Shown here: positions 35,598 through 43,926 of the stretch, piece by piece
How positions within the stretch are numbered: the first letter of the stretch is position 1
Layout of the letters: each line of letters starts with the position of its first letter
Assembly: GCF_018613935.1 (NCBI RefSeq)
Contig: NZ_JAGGPF010000003.1
Coordinates: 1-64,000 of the forward strand
Reading direction: 5' to 3'
DNA length: 64,000 nt
Source of the DNA: Agromyces sp. ISL-38
GTDB lineage: Bacteria > Actinomycetota > Actinomycetes > Actinomycetales > Microbacteriaceae
The notes under the pieces: model-generated
Databases searched by the model: none
Told to the model about the DNA's origin: nothing
What the model saw: only the letters and a program-made list of their open reading frames with translations
Position numbers and translations under genes: made by a program

Positions 35598-38588
35598 TCA
35601 GTTGCTCAGCACAGCCGGCCATGTCGCCCTGACCGCAGCGCCCGGCGCGCCTGCCGCGCCGACGACCCAGCACTGCGGCGCCCCATCGTCGAGCAGCGGG
35701 GGCAGGGTGCGGTCGCGCACGAGCGCCCGGTACTCGGCGGAACCGCCCTGCGCGACGATGACGGCCTCCTCGCGGATCGCCGACGCGAGACTCCAGTTCA
35801 CCGCCCACGCGTCGGCGTCGCCGATGAACACGGGTCGCCCGACCTGCGACGTGGTGGCGAGTGCGGCGTGGATCGCCGCTTCGGCGCCCGGGGCCAGCAC
35901 GATCACCGTGCTCGCGTGCGCGGCGAGCACCTCGGCAATGGCACGCGGCGCCGGCGTCACGACTGCATGCACGCGGGCGGGGTCGATCGCCAGCGGCGGA
36001 ACGGGCTCCGTCTGGACCGCAGGCAGGCCTGGGTCATCGACGAGTTGCACGCGGCGGCCTCGCCATTGGCCGGCGCCGGGCGGGTCGCCCGCCTTCCAGA
36101 GCTCTCCGGCTCCCCCGGCCTGCACCAAGTCGGGACGGCTCGGGTACCGCAGCCGCACCACCTCGCCGAAGCTCTCGCGCACACCGGGTCCGAGCGAATG
36201 CTGCTGCGCGGCGCTCGCGACGACCGCGATGCCCCGGGCACGGCCCTCGCGGAGCACCGCGGCGACGGCTTCCGAAGCCGCATGGCGGTATTCGTCGGGC
36301 CAGCCGCGGAATCGCACGTCGAGATCATCGATGACGAGGAGCCGGGGAAGTTCGCCGCCGCGTCGCAGGGCGGCCAGCACCGCCTGAATCGCGTCCCACA
36401 CGGCGCTGCGCGGACCGTCAAGTCTCGCCACCGACGCCGGGCCGTGCCGCTCGGTGAACGCCCGTGCCACGAGCGCCAGCGCTGTGCTGCGCCCGCTTCC
36501 CGGCGCGCCGAGGACGAGCAGGTGGCCGTCGGCTTCGGGCGTCCAGCTCGCGATGGTGCGTCGCTGGTGCTCGGGGTCGTCGACGAGGCCGAGCGCGACG
36601 GGGCCCGGCGAGTCGCCGTGCCGCTCGCCGACGATGAGTCCCTGCGACGACGCCGGGGCGGGCTGCGCGGGCGTCACGAGCCGATCGAGTTCACCCGGTG
36701 CGATACGGTGCGGCAGCGGGTCGAGCCACGGTCGCCGGGCCCGCGGCATCGACGCGGTCACGGCACGAGTGGCCGCGAGCAGCGCCGGGTCGGCGACGGC
36801 CGAATGGAACGGGACCGGGCATCCGTCGCCAGGATCGATCACGCCGCGCCCCGGAGCATCGGGCGGGATCGAAGCGGCCGCGTCGGTGCCGACGACCGCG
36901 ACGCTGTCGGAACGCTGCATGACCCGGAGCGACACCCGGATCGCGCAGTTCGCCGTCACCTGCTCGCGCACCACCCCGTTCGGCCGTTGGGAGGCGAGCA
37001 CGAGGTGCACGCCGAGCGATCGGCCGCGAGCGGCGATGTCGCCGATCACCACGCCGAGGCCTGGGAAGCGCTCGATCATCGCCTGGAACTCGTCGACGAC
37101 GATCACGAGGCGCGCGAGGGCCACCTCGGGAGCGAGGTCGGCGATATCGCGCGCGCCGGCCGCGGCGAGCACCGACTCACGGTGCCTGAGTTCGGCTCGC
37201 AGGCTCAGCACGGCGCGCTCGGCTTCGGCTTCATCGAGATCGGTGACGATTCCCGCGACGTGCGGGAGGCCGCGAATCGGTTCGAACGCGGCGCCGCCTT
37301 TGAAGTCGACGAGGAGGAACGACACACGGTCGGGCGGGTGGCTTCGCGCCAACGCCGTGAGCCACGCGAGGAGGAACTCGCTCTTGCCGCTGCCCGTCGT
37401 GCCGGCGACGAGCGCATGAGGTCCGCCGCGCACGAGGTCGAGCTCGAGCGTTCCCCACGAGGTGACGCCGATCGCGACGGCGAGCGTCGCACGGCTGCCG
37501 GGCAGAGCGACCGGCGGCTCCAGGCTGCCGAGCGGCACACGGCTCGGCAGCCCGTGCGCGCCGCCGAAGCCCGCCCGCTTCGCCGCTGCCGCGAGGTCGT
37601 CGGCCCACGCGAGCGCTTCTGAGCTGCCGATGAGGCCGGGCACGATCGAGCGATCGGCGGCCGCGCCGGTGCGCCGGCGCACCACCGCGAGGCCCGGCCC
37701 CGCGATCTCGACGACGGTCTCGATTCCGGGAGGCAGGTTCGCAGCATCGGCGCCCACGGCGATGATCGACAGGGGAACGGATCCGGCCACGGCGACGCTG
37801 TTCGCCGTGACCTGTCTCGCGTTCGGCGACGCCGCATCGACGACCCGGACCCGCCACTGGCTCCCACCGCCGACGTGCGGGAGTCGCCGTGCCCACGCCC
37901 AGTGTTCGCCTGCGGGCACCTCGATTGCGAGCCCGCCGGGCACGCCGTGATGGGCGACTTGTACGAGCGCCGCCCTGGCGGCCGCGTTGGCCAGTGGGAT
38001 TGCGCCGACGAACCCGATGCCCGCCTCGGGATCAGCGGCCACAGGCGCATCGGCGAGAACAGCCGCGTGCTCGAGAACGGCGCGATCGGCGTCGTCGGCC
38101 GGTGACCCGTCGACTCGCAGCGTGCTCGAGGCGCTCCCCCGCCCAAGCACCACCGGCCCGGGCCTGCCGTCGCTCCAGTTCGGCGCCGCGTCGCCGTCGA
38201 CGAGGTGCCGCGAGGGCGGCGACCTCCGCCATGCCGCGCGGCGCTCGTGCTCGTGCCGCTCATCGATCGCGGCGTGGAGCTCGCCGAGTCGTCGGGTGCG
38301 CTCCGCCTCGGCCCGGCGCCGCTGCCGATGCGCCTGCCGACGGGAGTCGAAGACTGAGGCGATCGCGACGACCGGGCCGAGGGCCGCGAACACGAGTGCG
38401 AACGCCGACCCGGTAACGGCCCACAGCCCGAGCGCGCCGACGACGGGCGCGAGCGTCGCGAGCAATGGGAACCCGGCTCGAGCCGCCTCGGGCGGCACGG
38501 GCGGCAGGGCGAGCGGAAGGTCGAGCGGATGCGGCGAGGCGAGGTCGAGACGGTCCACTCGGCCATCCGAGCAGCATCGGACCCTCAC
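35598..38588 (-). CDS. FtsK/EccC-like membrane ATPase
   Basis: A protein of up to 996 residues. Two membrane segments (LLATLAPVVGALGLWAVTG and FALVFAALGPVVAIASVF) lie near the N-terminus, then a long coupling region and two FtsK/SpoIIIE-type ATPase modules. The first has Walker A AGTTGSGKSEFLLAWL and Walker B LVIVVDEFQAMIE; the second has GAPGSGRSTALALVA, with Arg for the Walker Lys, and LLVIDDLDVRF. EccC motors of type VII secretion have the same build but usually three ATPase modules. Start uncertain: GTG 38588 or GTG 38558, neither with a ribosome site. Last gene of the kinase/Fn3 cluster. Confidence 0.85.
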   Translation of the reverse strand: MRVRCCSDGRVDRLDLASPHPLDLPLALPPVPPEAARAGFPLLATLAPVVGALGLWAVTGSAFALVFAALGPVVAIASVFDSRRQAHRQRRRAEAERTRRLGELHAAIDERHEHERRAAWRRSPPSRHLVDGDAAPNWSDGRPGPVVLGRGSASSTLRVDGSPADDADRAVLEHAAVLADAPVAADPEAGIGFVGAIPLANAAARAALVQVAHHGVPGGLAIEVPAGEHWAWARRLPHVGGGSQWRVRVVDAASPNARQVTANSVAVAGSVPLSIIAVGADAANLPPGIETVVEIAGPGLAVVRRRTGAAADRSIVPGLIGSSEALAWADDLAAAAKRAGFGGAHGLPSRVPLGSLEPPVALPGSRATLAVAIGVTSWGTLELDLVRGGPHALVAGTTGSGKSEFLLAWLTALARSHPPDRVSFLLVDFKGGAAFEPIRGLPHVAGIVTDLDEAEAERAVLSLRAELRHRESVLAAAGARDIADLAPEVALARLVIVVDEFQAMIERFPGLGVVIGDIAARGRSLGVHLVLASQRPNGVVREQVTANCAIRVSLRVMQRSDSVAVVGTDAAASIPPDAPGRGVIDPGDGCPVPFHSAVADPALLAATRAVTASMPRARRPWLDPLPHRIAPGELDRLVTPAQPAPASSQGLIVGERHGDSPGPVALGLVDDPEHQRRTIASWTPEADGHLLVLGAPGSGRSTALALVARAFTERHGPASVARLDGPRSAVWDAIQAVLAALRRGGELPRLLVIDDLDVRFRGWPDEYRHAASEAVAAVLREGRARGIAVVASAAQQHSLGPGVRESFGEVVRLRYPSRPDLVQAGGAGELWKAGDPPGAGQWRGRRVQLVDDPGLPAVQTEPVPPLAIDPARVHAVVTPAPRAIAEVLAAHASTVIVLAPGAEAAIHAALATTSQVGRPVFIGDADAWAVNWSLASAIREEAVIVAQGGSAEYRALVRDRTLPPLLDDGAPQCWVVGAAGAPGAAVRATWPAVLSN

Positions 38589-38712
38589 GGGCTGAACGCG
38601 GCGAGAAGACGCTGGTCATCCACTCGCCGGCCCGCTTGTCGAGGACGAGTCGATGCACGTGCCCCGGGCGGGGCGCCAGCCCAAGACGAGCCGGCGCCGA
38701 GAGCCGAGCAGA

Positions 38713-39291
38713 TCAGTCGATGACGAAGAAGTGCTCGGCGAGCTCCACACGGCTCCCGCGCGGCACGAGATAGCGCCGCCCGGGCTCGCAGCGCACCGCC
38801 CCGTCGTCGGGGCGTCGCACGATCGTGCCGTTGCCCGAGAAGCGATCGGCGATCCAGAGCACGCCGTCGTGCTCGCCGAACTCGAGGTGCGTCTTGGAGA
38901 CCGAGAGACCGGGGTCGGTGATCTGCACCAGATGATCGAACACCTCGCCCGGTTGCGGCAGCGGGCGGCGGCCGATGAGACCGGTGCCGAATACGGTGCG
39001 TGTCTCACCGGTACTGAACCGCAAGACGAACTGCGTGGCTGTCGGCGGCGCCACCGGGGCCGAGACGGACGCCTCCACGGAAGACGGGATCGCGGTTGCC
39101 GCACGGAAGCCCTCGAGGGGGATGCTGATCACTCCGCTGTTGCGACGTGCCGGCCGCTCGATCACCGTCGTGTCGTCCGGGCGCGGATCGGGCTTTCGCC
39201 TCGACTCGGGTGTCGCGCTCGTCGAGCTGCCGCACTCACCGCAGAACATCGCCCCCGGGGGAAGTTCGGCCCCGCAGATCCGACAGTTCAC
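38713..39291 (-). CDS. Zinc-ribbon FHA-domain protein
   Basis: A 192-residue cytoplasmic protein. Residues 2-22 are a zinc ribbon (CRICGAELPPGAMFCGECGS), a Ser/Arg/Pro-rich linker carries a possible phospho-Thr site (DDTTVIERP), and residues about 95-190 form an FHA domain (GLIGRRPLPQPGE, LSVSKTHLEFGEHDG, DRFSGNGTIVR). FHA domains bind phosphothreonine peptides, here presumably made by the cluster's kinase. The GTG at 39291 overlaps the upstream gene's stop as GTGA. Confidence 0.88.
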   Translation of the reverse strand: MNCRICGAELPPGAMFCGECGSSTSATPESRRKPDPRPDDTTVIERPARRNSGVISIPLEGFRAATAIPSSVEASVSAPVAPPTATQFVLRFSTGETRTVFGTGLIGRRPLPQPGEVFDHLVQITDPGLSVSKTHLEFGEHDGVLWIADRFSGNGTIVRRPDDGAVRCEPGRRYLVPRGSRVELAEHFFVID

Positions 39292-41624
39292 GACCGCGCT
39301 CCTCTCCGGGTGACAGCGTACCCGCCGAGGGAGGTGAGCGAGACCGCGGCCCGCCAGCGCTCCCTGCGAGTGCGCGGCGCCCCGAGCCGCTCCTGGAGCT
39401 CGTCGACCGACTCCCACACCCGCAGGTCGTCGTCGTCGGATGGTCCTTCGGGTGCGAACACGGCACGGTCGACCACGGATGCGAGCACGAGCGGCGCGAG
39501 TCCGCCCACCGTCGCGGCTTGCTCCGCACGGGTCGCGGTCGGCCGGATCGGGTAGCCGAAGTCGGCTGCCGAGTCGGCGAACTCCTGCCATCCTCCCTCG
39601 ATCCGCTCGACCGCCGTCGAGGCGCTGCGGCGCAGTCGGCGTCGTCTGAGCTTCGCCGCGATGATCGCCAGGAAGGGGCTCGCGATGAGGGCGAGCACGA
39701 GCACCACGATGCCGGTCACCCCGAGCACGCCGAGCAGCACCTGCAACCAGGCGGCGCCGTCGTCGTCGCGATCGTCGGGCGAGAGGTCGGGCTCCGAGTC
39801 GAGGTCGTCGACCGGCGTCCGCTCCGCGGGCGGCGGCAGGGCGGACTGGGGCCTCGAGACGACCGTCGGCTCATCGGTCTCGGGCTCGGGGATCTCACGC
39901 GGATCCGGATTCGGATCGATCGAGAGCCAGTCCCCTTGGGCTGTCTGCACCTCGATCCACGCCTGCAGGTCGGCGCTCTCGAACACCGTGGCACCGTCGG
40001 ACGGCACCGCATCAGAGGCATCCGTCTCCGGCGATTCCGCATTCGGCAGGTAGCCGACGACGACCCGCGCCGGGAAGCCGATGCGCCGCGCCATCAAGGC
40101 TGCTGCGACGGCGTACTGCTCGCCGTCGCCGACCATCGGGCTCTCGGTGGCGAGTTCGACGAGCCGGTCGAGCGAATGGCCAGAACGGCTCGCCCGCTCC
40201 GGCTCGCCGCCTTCCCCGCCGCCTTCGTGGCCGAGGCCGTGACTGACATAGCCCTCGCGACGAAAGCCCTCGATGAGCTGGGCCAGTCGTTCGCCGGGTT
40301 CACCGGAGGCCGGCGCCCATTGGTCGAGCAGCCGAGCGAGCTCGTCGGGCAGGTCGGGCGACGGCGGAAGCACACTGGTTCCGGGGCGCAACCCCACGAG
40401 GGACTCGGGATCGGCCGGGGTGACCGAGAACGCGGTGTAGGCATCGCCGGAAGCGAGTCCCTCCTGCACCGCACCCGTGCCGGTCACGTCGTTGTAGACG
40501 AACCCCTCGGCGAGCTGCTCCGCGTGCGGCCCCTCGAACGCGATGCGCTCGAGTCGACCGACGCCCGGCACCCACACGTCGGCGTACCCGAGCACCGACA
40601 CCTCGATGCGCACCTCGATCGCGCCCGATTGGTCGAGCCGGTACGGCAGGCGCGTGAATCGGCCGGAGAGCGCCGTGCCGTCGGCGCCTCCCACGGAGTA
40701 GACGATGCCGTCGTACGTATCGAGCGTCGCGATGCGGATGCCGGCGCCCTCGGGCAGACCGCGTACCCGGAGCATGGCCCGCTCGCTCGACTCGGGCTCG
40801 AACGCCGCCCGGAACCCCGCGAGCGGGCTCTCGTGCTCGCGTGGCTCGAACGGGGGCTGCAGCTCGGCTCGCAGCACGTTGCGCTGCGGCACGGGCAGGG
40901 CCACGGATGCAGCGGTGGCGCCGACGAGCGCGATCGCCACGAGCGCCGACGCGCCGAACACCCGGCGGGCATCCGCGAGCGCGGCCTCGACCGGCCGCCC
41001 GCTCGTGATCGCCCGTCGCTGCGCGATCCCGACCCGCACGAGCCAGGCCACCGCTGCGACGAGGAAGGCGAGCCCGGCCTCGACGGCGAAGGCGGTGTGC
41101 ACGACGCCGAACGTGATGCCCACGATGAGCAGGAGGGCCGGCGGCAGCACTGCCGCTGCCGGCCGACGGCTGCGCAGCGCGATGGTCACCGCAGCGGTCG
41201 CAGCGACGAGCGTGGAGAGGAATGGGGGCACGAGCAGCGCCTGGTAGGAGCCGACGGGCACTGCGATCGTGACGAGCTGCTTCCAGGACAACGCCGCCGC
41301 AGCGAGCAGGTCGGCGACACCGACGGGGGTCGGCAGGATCCCGGCGAACGTGCGCCCGGGCACCGCCGCCGGAACGCCGAGCACGAGGTACGCCGCGAAC
41401 ACGGCGACGACGACGATCCATGCCGGCCACCGTCGGCGCGCGCCGACGACGCCGATGCCGACACCGGCGACGATCGCGACGGCTCCCGCGACGATGAACG
41501 CGAAGCTCTCATAGATCGGCCACCAGGGAATGAGCGCCGCTGCGAGCATCGCGACGATGAGCAGCGTGCTCACCGCGGTCGGCCAGAACCGGTCGGCACG
41601 TCCCAGCGGGCGGGTCTGCATCAT
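39288..41624 (-). CDS. Transglutaminase-fold membrane protein lacking catalytic Cys and His
   Basis: A 778-residue protein with about seven membrane segments at the N-terminus, an extracytoplasmic transglutaminase-like region (about 430-575), a Pro/Asp-rich stretch, one more membrane segment and a cytoplasmic tail. In the transglutaminase core, VGDGEQYAVAAALMARRIGFPARVVVGYLP has Gly where the nucleophilic Cys is expected (about residue 498), and LQAWIEV has Gln for the catalytic His; the Asp (SIDPNPD) remains. It is therefore probably a binding or structural module. Start at 41624 from the ATGA overlap with DUF58. Confidence 0.85.
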   Translation of the reverse strand: MMQTRPLGRADRFWPTAVSTLLIVAMLAAALIPWWPIYESFAFIVAGAVAIVAGVGIGVVGARRRWPAWIVVVAVFAAYLVLGVPAAVPGRTFAGILPTPVGVADLLAAAALSWKQLVTIAVPVGSYQALLVPPFLSTLVAATAAVTIALRSRRPAAAVLPPALLLIVGITFGVVHTAFAVEAGLAFLVAAVAWLVRVGIAQRRAITSGRPVEAALADARRVFGASALVAIALVGATAASVALPVPQRNVLRAELQPPFEPREHESPLAGFRAAFEPESSERAMLRVRGLPEGAGIRIATLDTYDGIVYSVGGADGTALSGRFTRLPYRLDQSGAIEVRIEVSVLGYADVWVPGVGRLERIAFEGPHAEQLAEGFVYNDVTGTGAVQEGLASGDAYTAFSVTPADPESLVGLRPGTSVLPPSPDLPDELARLLDQWAPASGEPGERLAQLIEGFRREGYVSHGLGHEGGGEGGEPERASRSGHSLDRLVELATESPMVGDGEQYAVAAALMARRIGFPARVVVGYLPNAESPETDASDAVPSDGATVFESADLQAWIEVQTAQGDWLSIDPNPDPREIPEPETDEPTVVSRPQSALPPPAERTPVDDLDSEPDLSPDDRDDDGAAWLQVLLGVLGVTGIVVLVLALIASPFLAIIAAKLRRRRLRRSASTAVERIEGGWQEFADSAADFGYPIRPTATRAEQAATVGGLAPLVLASVVDRAVFAPEGPSDDDDLRVWESVDELQERLGAPRTRRERWRAAVSLTSLGGYAVTRRGARS

Positions 41625-42943
41625 GCGACCGAGGCCGATCTCGCGAGCATCGCGCGCAGGTCGTCGAGGTACCCGATGCGGAACACCGTGAGTCCCGCGA
41701 TGGAGCGTACCGACGGCTCTCCCTCGGGCGCGCACTGCACGGCGACGGCTTCGACGCCCACCGGGAACCGCGTCGCGGCCGACCGCAGCGGGGCGATCCC
41801 GCGCGCCGTGCCGGTGACGAGGAAGGCGAGGGAGACCCCGGTGAGCGCGTCGGCCGCGGCGTGCGCGACATCCGGGAGCATCGCCGCGCGCTCCTCGGTG
41901 TCGACGACGCAGAGGGCGTCGAGCAGACGATCACGGGAGACGGTCGGCAGCTCGCGCATCGAACCGCGAGCGACGCCGTTGCCGCCGGCCGGCCCCGACA
42001 CGACGAAGGACACCGTGCGGGCATCGCGGATGGCTCGAGCACCCACGGACGCCGCGGCGCTCACTGCGAGCTCGAACTCCGCGTCATCCGCATAGGCACT
42101 CGCGTCGAGATCGAGCACGATCATGAGCCGGCTGCGCCTGGTCTCCTCGAACTGGCGCACCATGAAGGTGCCGGTCTTCGCGGAGCTGCGCCAGTGGATG
42201 TGGCGGCGGTCATCGCCCGGCACGTACTCGCGCAGGGCATGGAAGGCGATGTCGCTCGCCGTGAGATCGCGAGTCGGCGCACCTTCGAGGTCGCGGATGA
42301 ATCCCGTGCTGAGCGCCGCGATCGACACGGTGCGCGGATGCACGTGCAACTCGACGACCTGCGACCACACGATCTCGCGTCGCATGAGCCCGATCGGATC
42401 GGCGCGAACCGTGCGCGCGGGCCCGACCGGAACGATCCCGCGCCGCTCGGTCGGAATGGGGAACTGCTCGTCGAAGGCACCGCCGCGTGGAAGCCCGGGC
42501 AGCACGCGCTCGACGACGCGCCCGCCGACGGGCACCTCGAGCTGCGCGCCGCCCAGTCGCCGACGCCCCGGATTCGCCGCGATGATCCGCGCCTGTGCCG
42601 ACTCGCCCACGACGACGCGCGGCGTCGGCAGCACGAGTTCGATCGTCGAGGCGCCGCGACCGATGAGCCAGACGGATGCCGCGGCGACCAGCAGCCCGAA
42701 TCCCCACCCCAGCGCGATGACCTCGAGCCATCCCCACGCGTAGCCCGCGACGAGCGACACGATCGCCGCGGCGATCATCGCCCACCCGAGCGCCGTGACG
42801 ACGCCGCGAATGGCCTGCGCCCACTCGGCGACGACGGCGCCGGCGGCGGCCCCGATTCCCACGGCACGCCCGATGACGACCGCGAGCAGGCCGGCCTTCT
42901 TGGCCTCCTCGGGGATCGTCGAGCGAGTCTGGACGAGGGTCAC
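41621..42943 (-). CDS. DUF58-domain protein
   Basis: A 440-residue protein with two membrane segments near the N-terminus and a vWA-like DUF58 domain, recognised by VPGDDRRHIHWRSSAKTGTFMVRQFEE (about residues 240-270). DUF58 proteins nearly always accompany MoxR ATPases, which are thought to act as chaperones on them. The GTG start overlaps the moxR stop as GTGA, and its own stop overlaps the next start as ATGA. Confidence 0.9.
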   Translation of the reverse strand: MTLVQTRSTIPEEAKKAGLLAVVIGRAVGIGAAAGAVVAEWAQAIRGVVTALGWAMIAAAIVSLVAGYAWGWLEVIALGWGFGLLVAAASVWLIGRGASTIELVLPTPRVVVGESAQARIIAANPGRRRLGGAQLEVPVGGRVVERVLPGLPRGGAFDEQFPIPTERRGIVPVGPARTVRADPIGLMRREIVWSQVVELHVHPRTVSIAALSTGFIRDLEGAPTRDLTASDIAFHALREYVPGDDRRHIHWRSSAKTGTFMVRQFEETRRSRLMIVLDLDASAYADDAEFELAVSAAASVGARAIRDARTVSFVVSGPAGGNGVARGSMRELPTVSRDRLLDALCVVDTEERAAMLPDVAHAAADALTGVSLAFLVTGTARGIAPLRSAATRFPVGVEAVAVQCAPEGEPSVRSIAGLTVFRIGYLDDLRAMLARSASVA

Positions 42944-43911
42944 ACGGCCTGCCTGGAGGACGGCGGCGGGGTCTCGATGAGCACCTGGGCGATCATGTTC
43001 GACGCGGTGGCGCCGTCGAACTCCGCCTCGGGATCGAGGATCAGGCGGTGCGCGAGCACAGGCTCGGCGAGCGCCTTCACATCGTCGGGCACGACGTAGT
43101 GCCGGCCACGCCCGGCGGCATGGGTCTTCGCGGCGCGGATGAGCGCGAGGGCTCCGCGCACGCTCACGCCGAGCCGCACCTCACGCGCGGTGCGCGTGGC
43201 GTCGACGAGCCGTGAGACGTAGTCGTGGATCGTCGGATCGACGTACACGGTGCGCGCGAGCGCGGCGAGTTCGACGACCTCGTCGGCGCGGAGTTGCGGC
43301 TCGATGCGATAGCCGTGGGCCCGCTGGTCGGCGCCCTCGAGGATGCGAATGGTCGAGGCGTGATCGGGGTAGCCGATCGAGGTGCGCATGAGGAACCGGT
43401 CGAGCTGCGCCTCGGGCAGGCGGTAGGTGCCGGCCTGCTCGACGGGGTTCTGCGTGGCGATGACCATGAACGGATGTCCCACGGCGTGGGTCACCCCGTC
43501 GACGGTGATCTGTCCTTCCTCCATGACCTCGAGGAGCGCCGATTGCGTCTTGGGGCTCGCCCGGTTGATCTCGTCGGCGAGCACGATGTTCGCGAAGACC
43601 GGCCCGGGATGGAACTCGAACAGCCCTGAGCGCTGGTCGTAGACGGTGACGCCCGTGATGTCGCCCGGAAGCAGGTCGGGGGTGAACTGCACGCGGTTGC
43701 TCGTGCCGGCCACCGATTGAGCCATGGCACGCGCGAGGGAGGTCTTCCCGGTGCCGGGCACGTCGTCGAGCAGGAGGTGGCCTTCGCTCAGGAGCGCCGT
43801 GAACGCCAGGCGCACGATCCGGTTCTTGCCGAGCAGCACCTCCTCGACCGCGCCGACGAGTCGGTCGAGGTTCGCGGAGAACCGCGTGGCCTCCTCGGGG
43901 GTCATGGTCAT
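42940..43911 (-). CDS. MoxR-family AAA+ ATPase
   Basis: A 323-residue AAA+ protein. Walker A is DDVPGTGKTSLARAMA (about residue 47), Walker B LADEINRASPKTQSALLEVMEE, sensor 1 IATQNPVEQAGTYRLPEAQLDRF. MoxR ATPases remodel or mature partner proteins, typically the adjacent DUF58/vWA protein. An AAGGAG ribosome site precedes the ATG at 43911, 15 bases after the giant gene's stop. Third of the five genes equivalent to the bifidobacterial PFNA set. Confidence 0.93.
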   Translation of the reverse strand: MTMTPEEATRFSANLDRLVGAVEEVLLGKNRIVRLAFTALLSEGHLLLDDVPGTGKTSLARAMAQSVAGTSNRVQFTPDLLPGDITGVTVYDQRSGLFEFHPGPVFANIVLADEINRASPKTQSALLEVMEEGQITVDGVTHAVGHPFMVIATQNPVEQAGTYRLPEAQLDRFLMRTSIGYPDHASTIRILEGADQRAHGYRIEPQLRADEVVELAALARTVYVDPTIHDYVSRLVDATRTAREVRLGVSVRGALALIRAAKTHAAGRGRHYVVPDDVKALAEPVLAHRLILDPEAEFDGATASNMIAQVLIETPPPSSRQAV

Positions 43912-43926
43912 CGTTGCTCCTTCGGC

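Noticed and set aside
39147-42095. Plus-strand frame of nearly 1000 codons over the transglutaminase-like gene
   Set aside because: Low-complexity shadow of a well-supported minus-strand gene.
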